64,000 nt of DNA, from positions 62,001-126,000 of the forward strand of contig NZ_BJDH01000010.1 in the NCBI RefSeq assembly GCF_005405005.1, given 5' to 3'. This DNA comes from Lactiplantibacillus daoliensis (GTDB lineage: Bacteria > Bacillota > Bacilli > Lactobacillales > Lactobacillaceae). The position numbers and the translations under genes are program-made. The notes beneath the pieces were generated by a model. The model saw nothing but the letters and a program-made list of their open reading frames with translations. It did not search any database and was not told the origin of the DNA. Of this stretch, positions 7,786 through 15,340 are shown piece by piece (position 1 is the stretch's first letter; each line of letters starts with the position of its first letter).

Positions 7786-8005
7786 AACGCTGCCACCATG
7801 GTTCTTTCAAAAAGGTAATTTCAGTCACATCACTGATGTTAAGTTGCGTCACCACGCCAGCCCGTTGATTTAATAAGAGTTTCCCAGCAGTCACGGCTGC
7901 AATCAAGCCACTGGGTCGTTGCCCATCTTCCAAGGTCAACCGTACCACGCAATTTAATTCATAAGCTTGTAATAATGACGCTTCTAACGTCTTCAGCTGT
8001 TCCAT
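7784..8005 (-). CDS. Small hypothetical protein with possible Sm-like (YolD/ROF) fold
   Basis: This 73-residue protein has an N-terminal helix (about 1-16) followed by alternating short beta-like stretches: CVVRLTLEDG, GLIAAVTAGKLLLNQ, VTQLNISDVTEITFL. This order, helix plus five strands, resembles Sm-like small proteins such as YolD or Rho-binding ROF, but no diagnostic residue proves it. SD GAGGTGA lies 5-6 bases before ATG 8005. It stands alone and converges with the YdhG-like gene. Confidence 0.55.
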   Translation of the reverse strand: MEQLKTLEASLLQAYELNCVVRLTLEDGQRPSGLIAAVTAGKLLLNQRAGVVTQLNISDVTEITFLKEPWWQR

Positions 8006-8172
8006 TCAGATCACCTCATCGAAAATAGTAGCTTAATCATAGCACACTTTTAGAACGTGTGTTCGATGTTTTAGATTACATTTTGATTACTGATCAAACC
8101 ACTAAAATCGTCAGCCAGCATCCTTAAAAACTGAACCATCAATGACTGATATTTGATAATTAACCGAAAAAT

Positions 8173-8211
8173 AAAAAAGGCAGTCCTCGCATTTGTCAGG
8201 ATTGCCTTCAC
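8173..8211 (-). terminator. Terminator of the GyrI-like/phosphatase unit (minus strand)
   Basis: On the minus strand, AAGGCAATCCT pairs with AGGACTGCCTT around a 10-base loop, followed by TTTTTTATTTTT. It lies about 130 bases past the stop of the minus-strand gene at 8338. Confidence 0.75.
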
Positions 8212-8234
8212 TTAGGAGTTTACAGATATGTGAT

Positions 8235-8311
8235 GTCTGCTGTTGCTGCTACTTGTACTTAGAACTCGGGTCCGAGAGCAACAGACTAGGGTGACCCAAG
8301 TCAACCTAGTC
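8235..8311. other. Structured intergenic element with two mutually exclusive hairpins
   Basis: GACTAGG (8284-8290) pairs with CCTAGTC (8305-8311), extended by TGAC/GTCA around a CCAA loop. A second stem joins GTCTG (8235-8239) and TTGCT (8243-8247) to AGCAACAGAC (8277-8286), with a CTCG/CGAG hairpin inside. The two stems share bases 8284-8286 and cannot both form fully. On the minus strand the element precedes a terminator, so a 3'-UTR small RNA is possible; the strand is not proven. Confidence 0.35.
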
Positions 8312-8337
8312 CATTGTAGGACCAAATAACTGATTCG

Positions 8338-8973
8338 TTAAGCCTTTAGTGGCATCATTAACCAGCGCAAGACGGTCTTGCGCTTAGTAGCCACTGTCCG
8401 CCGCGGATCAGACAGGTAAATTTCTTTGTGAGCTAACGTTCGGCGCTCCCATTGATGTTCGGCAGCATAGTCCGCTAATTGCTGAAACGTCGCCGGTTCA
8501 TCGTCATACGACCCAATGTGTAAGATTTGCAAACAATTGCCATCCGTTAACTTTTCAAATTGAACCTCTGCCAATAACGGATTGGGCTTTTTGGCCTGCA
8601 CCCGAGCCAAATTTTCTGCGGCTATGGTCGGTGTGACAAAATCTGGTTGTCGCAACATAATTTTGTAGTTGAGGTCCGCCTTGTCAAAATGCCCGTCTGC
8701 TCGGACGTCAGCTGGATCCAACGTCCACAGTCCTTCCAAGGGGAAAACAGTATATTCATAATAGCCGGCTGGTATCACGTCACTTTTAGGACTCATGCGA
8801 ATCCCATAAGCAGCCTGATACAAGGCACCTGTTCGCGCCCCAAAATCCGCCTCATTAGGGTCGCCATGCCCAGTAATCGTGTAGTAATTCATCGCGGGAA
8901 TCTGAATTGGTGTCGGTACCGCTTTTGGCAGATACAATGCTTTATCGGCCTTACGCCATTCATATTTAGTCAT
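8338..8973 (-). CDS. GyrI-like small-molecule-binding domain protein
   Basis: This 211-residue soluble protein matches the stand-alone GyrI-like/SOUL-type effector-binding family: YEWRKADKALYLPKAVPTPIQIPAMNY at the start, ITGHGDPNEADFGARTGALYQAAYGIRM, YYEYTVFPLEGLW, then a second half ending with a basic tail. Relatives bind cationic or hydrophobic small molecules, or act as decoys. The real start is ATG 8973, with AGGAGG 7 bases before it. The phosphatase-like gene lies 11 bases upstream, so the two form an operon. Confidence 0.75.
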   Translation of the reverse strand: MTKYEWRKADKALYLPKAVPTPIQIPAMNYYTITGHGDPNEADFGARTGALYQAAYGIRMSPKSDVIPAGYYEYTVFPLEGLWTLDPADVRADGHFDKADLNYKIMLRQPDFVTPTIAAENLARVQAKKPNPLLAEVQFEKLTDGNCLQILHIGSYDDEPATFQQLADYAAEHQWERRTLAHKEIYLSDPRRTVATKRKTVLRWLMMPLKA

Positions 8974-8984
8974 TATCAAACCTC

Positions 8985-9608
8985 CTAGTAGCCAACTTGT
9001 CGATTGTAATAAGTTAAATAAGACCGGTTTAACTTTGGCTCAACCGCGATTTTCGTGACACTCGTATTTTCTGGTTCTGGAAAGCTCATTGGATCTTTTG
9101 GTTGTAATACCGCTAACGCCATTGCCTTAACTGTAAAGCCATGCGTCACCACAATGATTTTCTCAGTGGGGAACTGATCAGCAGTCGTCTTCAAAAAGTC
9201 ATTTGCACGGTCAATAACCTCTTCAAAGGTTTCTCCTTGAGTCGCGACTTTCACATACGTTGGCAAAACATCCTGCAACGCCTGATCAAAATATTGCGGA
9301 TAAGTGGCCTTTAATTGATCATTTTTTTGCCCATCCCACTGGCCATATGAAATTTCCAGTAACCGCGCATCCGTTTTGATGGGTAGATCACGGCCATGGT
9401 TCAAAATTGCGGCCGTTTCTTGGGTCCGGGCTAACGGGCTACAAAACAAACGGTCTGCGAAACTGATGTCAAACGCCGCATGCAATGTCTGCGCTTGCTG
9501 TTCACCGACCGCATTCAAATGCGTAATGGCCGTGTTAATAGTCCCCTGTTTCAAATTTTGCGCATTTGCAGTCGTCTGTCCGTGTCGGACAATGTAAAAA
9601 GTTGTCAT
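8985..9608 (-). CDS. Histidine phosphatase (phosphoglycerate-mutase-like)
   Basis: This 207-residue cytosolic enzyme is of the histidine phosphatase superfamily. The catalytic RHG motif is at residues 8-10 (YIVRHGQTTANA), the second substrate-binding stretch is SPLARTQETAAIL, the acid is in LLEISYGQWDGQ, and the second catalytic His is in IIVVTHGFTVKAMA. The length fits broad-specificity phosphatases (PhoE/YhfR-like) rather than the 228-250-residue cofactor-dependent glycolytic mutase, so the substrate is open. The SD (GGCGTGA) is weak. It is first in a two-gene minus-strand unit. The palindrome TTTTCATGAAAA is 29 bases upstream. Confidence 0.85.
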   Translation of the reverse strand: MTTFYIVRHGQTTANAQNLKQGTINTAITHLNAVGEQQAQTLHAAFDISFADRLFCSPLARTQETAAILNHGRDLPIKTDARLLEISYGQWDGQKNDQLKATYPQYFDQALQDVLPTYVKVATQGETFEEVIDRANDFLKTTADQFPTEKIIVVTHGFTVKAMALAVLQPKDPMSFPEPENTSVTKIAVEPKLNRSYLTYYNRQVGY

Positions 9609-9636
9609 TTAAATCACGCCTTTACATAAAATTAGT

Positions 9637-9648
9637 TTTTCATGAAAA
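9637..9648. promoter_or_regulatory. Second copy of palindrome TTTTCATGAAAA
   Basis: Identical to the 12-bp palindrome before ackA (6442-6453), here 29 bases before the phosphatase-like gene on the minus strand. A shared operator is possible. Confidence 0.35.
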
Positions 9649-9696
9649 TAATTGTTTGTTTTCTAATACTAGAACGGTTATCTCTAATTTTTCATC

Positions 9697-9725
9697 TTGA
9701 CAAAAGTTTACCAACTTGGTAAATT
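9697..9725 (+). promoter_or_regulatory. Promoter of the serine-rich leader, with palindromic operator
   Basis: -35 TTGACA (9697-9702), 17-bp spacer, -10 TAAATT (9720-9725). The palindrome TTTACCAACTTGGTAAA (9707-9723) fills the spacer and enters the -10. A bound repressor would block RNA polymerase. I cannot name the regulator. Confidence 0.65.
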
Positions 9726-9755
9726 TAAGGCAATGAAATTTTAGGAGTGGTCAGT

Positions 9756-9824
9756 ATGTTTATTAATCGTTATGCTAACTTAATCGTCTCCTCCTGGTCA
9801 ACACAAACATCTGTGTCGGCCTAA
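9756..9824 (+). CDS. Short serine-rich leader peptide (22 aa)
   Basis: AGGAG (9743-9747) lies 8 bases before ATG 9756, about 25 bases after the predicted transcription start. The peptide is 22 residues. Five serines using four different codons (TCC TCC TCA TCT TCG) and one Trp are packed into residues 12-21. It is followed by mutually exclusive hairpins and a terminator, and the next gene on this strand is serC of serine synthesis. This is the look of an amino-acid attenuator leader, though the spacing from the Ser codons to the first hairpin arm is longer than in the trp model. Confidence 0.5.
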   Translation: MFINRYANLIVSSWSTQTSVSA

Positions 9825-9838
9825 TTTCGTGTGAATTC

Positions 9839-9935
9839 AAGCCCTCATGGATGTCTATCAACATTCGATGACGAGGGCTTACTACTACTGAAATCAACAG
9901 TCCTCGTGGTTATCATAACCATCAGGACTTTTTTT
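9839..9935 (+). terminator. Attenuator-like hairpins and terminator ahead of serC
   Basis: Segment 1 AAGCCCTC (9839-9846) pairs with segment 2 GAGGGCTT (9873-9880). Segment 3 AGTCCT (9899-9904) pairs with segment 4 AGGACT (9924-9929), followed by seven T, with an inner GGTTAT/ATAACC stem. Segment 2 ACGAGGGCT (9871-9879) can instead pair with segment 3 AGTCCTCGT (9899-9907) over nine positions with one G-U pair. So 2:3 is a possible antiterminator that excludes 3:4. Confidence 0.6.
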
Positions 9936-9943
9936 GTGCTTAA

Positions 9944-10466
9944 ACTACAGGTTGAAAGACTCAAAAATATCACAAATGTCGCAGTACCAGTAACCATTAC
10001 GTCTAAAGTAGACTCACCTAAATTTAGCGCTCCGTCAGTCAAAACCGGTGTGCTGTGGTGGACGGCGCCAGCCAAGGTACGGTTTGACACCTCAATTCAA
10101 AGCCGACAAAACACGTCTTTGAATTACCCCGCGAGATTAGTCAGCCGAGAACGCCGACTAATCTTGCCGACACTGCACACCGATTTCGACTGACTCCGCT
10201 AGCGTAATTAACTGATTTACAGAATTAGCTGGAGGTCGCTGCCGATAGCATCGGACGTGCAGGTGGTGTAAGACCGACGCTTTTTGCCGGTCTTACACCA
10301 CGGACGGTCCGGGAGATTTGCGGTTTTAGCAAAGCTTCCGGGCGAGGATCAAGACGTTCCTAAGGCTTGAGCCGGTCCCTCGTCCGCATGTTATCAGCAA
10401 CAACCGGAACCACCTAATTATTGACTTCGTGGCACAGGTACAGGATTTTTAACTTGCAACCTTTTT
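9944..10466 (+). repeat. Structured repeat element, copy A (intact, about 523 bp)
   Basis: First of four copies in the window. It begins with a decayed left end (ACAGGTTGAAAGACTCAAAAA) and ends with CTTGCAACCTTT. GCTTAA lies on both sides (9938-9943 and 10467-10472), a possible target duplication. Internal hairpins are 10093-10126, 10134-10164, 10263-10301 (14-bp perfect arms) and 10346-10373 inside 10336-10409. No reading frame is shared with the other copies. It sits between the attenuator-like leader and serC. Confidence 0.85.
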
Positions 10467-10509
10467 GCTTAAGCCTTAAAAGATTAAATTTGAAAGTGGG
10501 GATTTTTTT

Positions 10510-11613
10510 ATGTCAACGTACAACTTTTCTGCCGGTCCAGCAGTGATGCCAAAACCAGTAATTGAGCAAATTCAAGCCGAGCTACCATCGTTTCAAGGTT
10601 CCGAAATGAGTATTATGGAGATTTCCCATCGCTCTCAATTATTTGATCAAGTCATCAATGACGCCGAGGCCGATTTACGTGATTTAATGGCGATTCCCGA
10701 TAATTATCACGTGCTCTTCTTCCAAGGTGGTGGTACCTTACAGTTTACCGCGGCACCACTAAATCTAGCGACCAAACATCATCACATCGGTTTATTGGAT
10801 AGCGGTCACTGGGCCAGTCGAGCCGCTGACGAAGCACGACGGGTCAACACACAAGTCGATATTCTGGGAACTGCCGCTGCGACTCATTTTACCGCACTAC
10901 CGACACTGACGGCACCGGTCGACCAAAACTTGGATTACGTCCATATCACTACTAATAACACCATTGAAGGCACGGCCTATACAACGTTGCCTGTCACCGG
11001 CAACGTGCCATTGGTCGCCGATATGTCGTCAAACTTTTTAGGCCAAGTCTACAACGTGTCCGATTTCGGCATGATTTTTGCCGGGGCTCAAAAAAATCTC
11101 GGCCCTGCCGGTTTAACCATTGTCATCGTCCGCGATGATCTCATCGGTCAAGCGCAAAACTTACCAAGTATGCTGGATTACCAACTATTTGCCGACAAGC
11201 GCTCAATGTTCAATACGCCACCTGTGTTTGCCATCTACGCCGCCGGATTGGTTTTAAAATGGCTCAAACAACAAGGTGGGCTCAAAGTCGTTGAACAACA
11301 TAATCGTACCAAGGCCAATCTACTTTATGATTTCTTGGATCAATCTAAGTTATTCACTTGCCAAGTTAAGCCAACTGACCGCTCACTCATGAACGTGCCT
11401 TTCGTCACCGGCACCCCGGCTTTAGATGCCCAAGTCATTGCTGGAGCAACGCAACACGGTTTACTAAACTTGAAAGGCCATCGGTTGGTGGGCGGTATGC
11501 GTGCCAGTTTATATAACGCCATGCCACTCGCCGGTGTTCAAGCCCTTGTAGATTACCTTGCTGCTTTTGAAGCCAACCATGCCAAAGGAGAACTTACTCA
11601 TGTATCAAATTAA
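10510..11613 (+). CDS. serC: Phosphoserine aminotransferase
   Basis: This 367-residue PLP enzyme (class V aminotransferase) turns 3-phosphohydroxypyruvate and glutamate into phosphoserine. The N-terminal signature is YNFSAGPAVMPKPV. The phosphate and PLP contacts lie in FFQGGGTLQF and SNFLGQ, the PLP Lys is Lys195 in FAGAQKNLGPAG, and the C-terminus has GGMRASLYNAMP. SD GTGGGG lies 7-8 bases before ATG. serA starts 14 bases before its stop, so the two are translationally coupled. serB is not seen here. Upstream lies the repeat element, then the serine-rich leader and terminator. Confidence 0.95.
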   Translation: MSTYNFSAGPAVMPKPVIEQIQAELPSFQGSEMSIMEISHRSQLFDQVINDAEADLRDLMAIPDNYHVLFFQGGGTLQFTAAPLNLATKHHHIGLLDSGHWASRAADEARRVNTQVDILGTAAATHFTALPTLTAPVDQNLDYVHITTNNTIEGTAYTTLPVTGNVPLVADMSSNFLGQVYNVSDFGMIFAGAQKNLGPAGLTIVIVRDDLIGQAQNLPSMLDYQLFADKRSMFNTPPVFAIYAAGLVLKWLKQQGGLKVVEQHNRTKANLLYDFLDQSKLFTCQVKPTDRSLMNVPFVTGTPALDAQVIAGATQHGLLNLKGHRLVGGMRASLYNAMPLAGVQALVDYLAAFEANHAKGELTHVSN

Positions 11614-12769
11614 AACTTATAATGCAATTGCCCGAGCAGGCTTAGAAACCTTTACCAGCGACTATACTTTAAATCAATCAGACCAACCTGATGCCTATCT
11701 CATTCGTTCCGTCGATTTGCACCAGCAAACATTCCCCAAGTCACTCAAAGTGATTGCCCGTGCTGGCGCGGGGGTCAATAATATTCCATTAGCCGCTGCG
11801 ACTAATAACGGCACCGCCGTTTTCAACACACCTGGAAGTAACGCTAATGCCGTCAAAGAACTCGTGATTGCCTTGCTCGTGATTGCCTCACGCAACTTGA
11901 TGGCAGCTGCAGATTATTCTGCTGAACATACTGAGGCCGACGTTTCTCAACGTACAGAACATGATAAAACAAAGTTTAACGGCACGGAACTGCTCGGCAA
12001 AACTTTAGCCGTCATCGGCCTAGGTCACGTCGGTTCTTTAGTCGCTAATGCTGCTTTAAACCTTGGGATGAATGTGATTGGTTATGACCCCTATCTCTCA
12101 GCGGACGCGGCTTGGAATATTTCCAAGCAAGTTCAACGGGCCGCAACTTTACAAATGGCAGTGAGCCACGCGGATTATGTCACCGTTCACGTACCTAAGA
12201 GTGAAGACACCTTAAATCTGATCGGTGCAACTGATTTAGCAGCCATGCCGGCGGGCGTCCAACTATTTAACTACTCTCGCGGTGGTATCGTGGACAACAC
12301 TGCTGTCCTTGCCGCGATCCAAACCGGAAAAGTTGCTCATTACTACACTGACTTTGGTGAACCCCAATTGGCAAATCAAGCTGCCGTGACCGTCACTCCC
12401 CACATTGGCGGATCAACCATCGAAGCCGAAGTTAATGGTGCCACACAAGCTGCGCGAACCATTATGACTTATTTGGAAACTGGTAACGTCCAGTACGCGA
12501 TCAATTTGCCGGATTTAACGGTACCCTTCAATGCCGCTTATCGCTTTACTGTCATCCATCAAAACGTCCCAAATATGGTTAGTCAGATCACGTCGAAACT
12601 TGCAGATGCCGGCTTAAACATCGCAACCATGGCAAATGCTGCTAAGCAGCACACTGCTTACACGATTATTGATGTGGATGACCTCGACCATGAAAGCAGC
12701 CAACACTTAATTGACGCGCTAAATAAAATTCCAGCAGTCTATCGCGTCCGACTGTTAATTCATCACTAA
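11600..12769 (+). CDS. serA: D-3-phosphoglycerate dehydrogenase
   Basis: This 389-residue NAD-dependent enzyme opens serine synthesis from 3-phosphoglycerate. It has the Rossmann motif GLGHVG (140-145), catalytic Arg227 (SRGGIVD), Glu254 (DFGEPQ) and His268 (TPHIGGST). A C-terminal ACT-like domain covers about 317-389 (FTVIHQNVPNMVSQITSKL). The short form has no intervening ASB domain. I start it at ATG 11600, with AAAGGAG 8-10 bases before; the frame upstream overlaps serC and lacks homology. The ACT domain suggests feedback by serine, known for the family but not shown here. Confidence 0.94.
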   Translation: MYQIKTYNAIARAGLETFTSDYTLNQSDQPDAYLIRSVDLHQQTFPKSLKVIARAGAGVNNIPLAAATNNGTAVFNTPGSNANAVKELVIALLVIASRNLMAAADYSAEHTEADVSQRTEHDKTKFNGTELLGKTLAVIGLGHVGSLVANAALNLGMNVIGYDPYLSADAAWNISKQVQRAATLQMAVSHADYVTVHVPKSEDTLNLIGATDLAAMPAGVQLFNYSRGGIVDNTAVLAAIQTGKVAHYYTDFGEPQLANQAAVTVTPHIGGSTIEAEVNGATQAARTIMTYLETGNVQYAINLPDLTVPFNAAYRFTVIHQNVPNMVSQITSKLADAGLNIATMANAAKQHTAYTIIDVDDLDHESSQHLIDALNKIPAVYRVRLLIHH

Positions 12770-12778
12770 GGACTTCGT

Positions 12779-13213
12779 ATGCAAATCGAAACATTGAAAC
12801 AACCGACTGACTTACAACTAGACCAACTCATGGCAATTTGGCTGGCTGGAAATTTAGCTGGACATCCGTTTGTCAAAGCCGACTACTGGCGCAAGCAGGT
12901 ACCAGCCGTCCGAGCAGCCTTACCAACTACACGCTTGCTTGTTGCCACTGAGGCTGACACAATCATTGGCTTCTTAGGACTGCAAGGCAACTACATTGCC
13001 GGTATTTTTGTGGCCAACACCGCTCGAAAACACGGTGTTGGCACAGCCCTACTAAACGCTGCCAAAGCCCAGCAGCCTAAGTTGCAATTAGACGTCTATA
13101 TCGCCAATCGTTCAGCGGTCGCTTTTTATCATCACAGTGATTTTCAAGTTCACGCGCAGACCATCGATAAGGCGACTAACCAACCTGAATACAATATGCG
13201 TTGGCATCGTTAA
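12779..13213 (+). CDS. GNAT-family N-acetyltransferase
   Basis: This 144-residue acetyltransferase has the GNAT core: LMAIWLAGNLAGHPF, LLVATEADTIIGFLGLQGNYIAGIFVANTARKHGVGTALLNAAK (acetyl-CoA loop around R/KxxGxG/A) and LDVYIANRSAVAFYHHSDF. The acceptor cannot be told. It lies 9 bases after serA with SD AAGGA and ends the ser operon before a strong terminator. A link to serine or amino-acid metabolism is only from position. Confidence 0.85.
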   Translation: MQIETLKQPTDLQLDQLMAIWLAGNLAGHPFVKADYWRKQVPAVRAALPTTRLLVATEADTIIGFLGLQGNYIAGIFVANTARKHGVGTALLNAAKAQQPKLQLDVYIANRSAVAFYHHSDFQVHAQTIDKATNQPEYNMRWHR

Positions 13214-13226
13214 TCAGGCTTGCTAA

Positions 13227-13278
13227 TCAAACACGCAACCCCCTTCAGCTCAAGCTAGACGGGGGTTGCGTGTTTTTG
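13227..13278 (+). terminator. Terminator of the serC-serA-GNAT operon
   Basis: AAACACGCAACCCCC pairs with GGGGGTTGCGTGTTT over 15 bp, followed by T-rich sequence. Confidence 0.9.
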
Positions 13279-13299
13279 ATTTTCAGTTATAAAAATTTT

Positions 13300-13380
13300 G
13301 TTGTATTTCGGATTGATTTTAACCATTCTCTAATGTATTCTCAGACTCGTATCATATAAAAGGATCCGAGGGGGAATCAT
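13300..13380 (+). promoter_or_regulatory. Promoter region of peptide-binding protein gene 1
   Basis: It contains TGATTTTAA and TAATGTATTCTCA, which recur in the same order and spacing before the second paralog (about 15230-15265). SD GAGGGGG lies just before ATG 13382. The exact -35 and -10 are not certain. Confidence 0.4.
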
Positions 13381-13381
13381 T

Positions 13382-15049
13382 ATGAAGTGGAAAATGATTG
13401 GGACGGCGGCAACAGTCACCGCCTCGGTAGGATTATTACTAGCTGGTTGCGGCAGCACAAAAGCTAGTTCTGGTGGTGAAAACGCGGGTAATTTAAATGG
13501 GAATATGGCTAAAACACAAGTCTTAAATTGGTCAGAAAATGGTCAGGATATTACGACCCTAGACTCGTCACTCGCAACCGACGTCATCAGTAGTACAATG
13601 ATCAGCAACTCCGAAGAAGGGTTGTATCGTTTAGGCAATAATAGTAAGGTCACACCTGGGATTGCAACGGGCACCACCGAATCTAAGAACAAGTTAGTTT
13701 ATACTTTCACGCTACGTAAAAATGCCAAATGGAGTAACGGTGATCCAGTCACCGCCCAAGATTTCGTCTATGCTTGGCGGCGTACCGTTAATCCAAAGAC
13801 CGCTTCGCAATACGCTTATTTATATTCAGGCATCAAAAATGCCGATAAGATTTCCGCGGGTAAAGCGAACGTCAATACTTTAGGGATCAAAGCTGATGGC
13901 AAGTATAAATTAACCGTCACTTTGGAAAAACCTTTGGAATACTTCAAATTATTAATGGGCTTTGACGTCTTCTTCCCACAAGATCAAAAAGTGGTTCAAG
14001 AATACGGCAAAGACTACGGGACCAGTTCAGCCAAGATGGTTTACGATGGGCCATTTAAGATGACTGGTTGGAAAGGCACTAACTCGACTTGGGCCTTAGT
14101 CCGTAACAACAATTACTGGGATAAGAAACACGTCTACCTAGATAAAATCAATGATCAAGATGTTAAATCGACAACGACCGGCTTCAACTTATTCCAGAGT
14201 GGCAAACTTGATATGGCAACCTTATCTGGCCAACAAGTTAAAAACGAAAAGAGCAACAAGAAATTGGTCATCCGCAAATCTTCTCGGTTGAACTACTTGG
14301 AATTCAACGAAAAGAAAGTCAAAGAATTGTCTAATACCAAATTACGTCAAGCGATGTCTTTGACACTTGATCGTAAACAATTGGTCACTGATGTCTTAGG
14401 CGACGGCTCTGTTCAACCAAAAGGCTTCGTCACTAATGACTTAGCCAAGGACCCAACCACTGGCAAAGACTTCGCCGCTGAAAATGCGACCGCCAGCTCG
14501 ACTGATTACAATCCAACTAAGGCTAAACAGCTTTGGGAGGAAGGCTTGAAGGAAACTGGTAAGAAGAGTCTCACTTTAACCTTAACGCATGATGATACTG
14601 ACCAAATGAAGGCCCTCTCCGAATACGTCCAAGGTCAATTGGAAAAGGACTTACCAGGATTGAAGATTACCAGTATCGCCTTGCCTTACAAGACACGGTT
14701 AGCCCGTGAAACTGCTGGGAACTTCCAGTTAGTCATTTCCGCATGGCAAGCCGACTTCTCTGATCCCATTTCCGACCTCGGGATCATGACTTCTAACAAC
14801 AGCTACAACTTCGGCCACTGGGCAAATACTGACTACGACAATGCGATCAAAGCCGCGAACGCGACGACCAGCTCAACTGAACGTTGGTCAGAAATGTCTA
14901 AGGCTGAACGGATCATTGGTACTGACGAAGGCGTTGCACCATTATCACAAAACGTGATTGCTCAAATGCTCAATCCTAAGTTGAAGGGCTTGGTTTACAA
15001 TACCGCCGGCTTGGATTACAACTTCAAGAGTGCTTATATGGCTAAATAG
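13382..15049 (+). CDS. Peptide ABC transporter substrate-binding lipoprotein (OppA-like) 1
   Basis: This 555-residue family 5 extracellular solute-binding protein has a signal peptide with lipobox LLAGC (Cys at about 23), then a Ser/Gly/Asn linker. Family stretches are VTPGIATG, YTFTLRKNAKWSNGDPVTAQDFVYAWRR and DGPFKMTGWKG. It should capture oligopeptides at the outer face and hand them to an Opp permease that is not in this window. The second copy 290 bases downstream is nearly colinear and highly similar, so this is a tandem duplication. Both lie just before an RNPP-type regulator, a regulator class that senses imported peptides. Confidence 0.92.
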   Translation: MKWKMIGTAATVTASVGLLLAGCGSTKASSGGENAGNLNGNMAKTQVLNWSENGQDITTLDSSLATDVISSTMISNSEEGLYRLGNNSKVTPGIATGTTESKNKLVYTFTLRKNAKWSNGDPVTAQDFVYAWRRTVNPKTASQYAYLYSGIKNADKISAGKANVNTLGIKADGKYKLTVTLEKPLEYFKLLMGFDVFFPQDQKVVQEYGKDYGTSSAKMVYDGPFKMTGWKGTNSTWALVRNNNYWDKKHVYLDKINDQDVKSTTTGFNLFQSGKLDMATLSGQQVKNEKSNKKLVIRKSSRLNYLEFNEKKVKELSNTKLRQAMSLTLDRKQLVTDVLGDGSVQPKGFVTNDLAKDPTTGKDFAAENATASSTDYNPTKAKQLWEEGLKETGKKSLTLTLTHDDTDQMKALSEYVQGQLEKDLPGLKITSIALPYKTRLARETAGNFQLVISAWQADFSDPISDLGIMTSNNSYNFGHWANTDYDNAIKAANATTSSTERWSEMSKAERIIGTDEGVAPLSQNVIAQMLNPKLKGLVYNTAGLDYNFKSAYMAK

Positions 15050-15162
15050 CTTTGTAATTGCCGCATTCAATTGTCACTGATAACATCCAATCGTAGGATC
15101 AGGGGACAACGTAAGTGACAAGCACAGTTCTTCAATACCAAAAAATTAATTCATAAATTTTT

Positions 15163-15198
15163 TAACGCCCGGAAACTAGTCTTTCCGAGCGTTTTTTG
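15163..15198 (+). terminator. Terminator after peptide-binding protein 1
   Basis: AACGCCCGGAAA pairs with TTTCCGAGCGTT around a 6-base loop, followed by six T. Confidence 0.85.
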
Positions 15199-15229
15199 TT
15201 GTTTAGTTGATAAAAATGTGAATATTTAG

Positions 15230-15340
15230 CCCTGATTTTAATCTATTTTTAATGTATTCTCATTGTTATATCATAAACAACTTGCTATCGCACTTATTTT
15301 TCGTTACAACGACAGCACACATAAAAAGGGGCATACATAT
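15230..15340 (+). promoter_or_regulatory. Promoter region of peptide-binding protein gene 2
   Basis: It shares CTGATTTTAATC and TTAATGTATTCTCA with the region before the first paralog, so the duplication included the promoter. SD AAAGGGG lies before ATG 15341. Confidence 0.4.

Noticed and set aside
9839-9935. T-box for serC
   Set aside because: There is no T-box core (GGTGGNACC) in the region; the hairpins fit leader-peptide attenuation better.
9831-10193. 120-codon open frame in repeat copy A, and similar frames in copies C and D
   Set aside because: The frames are not kept between the repeat copies and have no SD; the repeats are non-coding.
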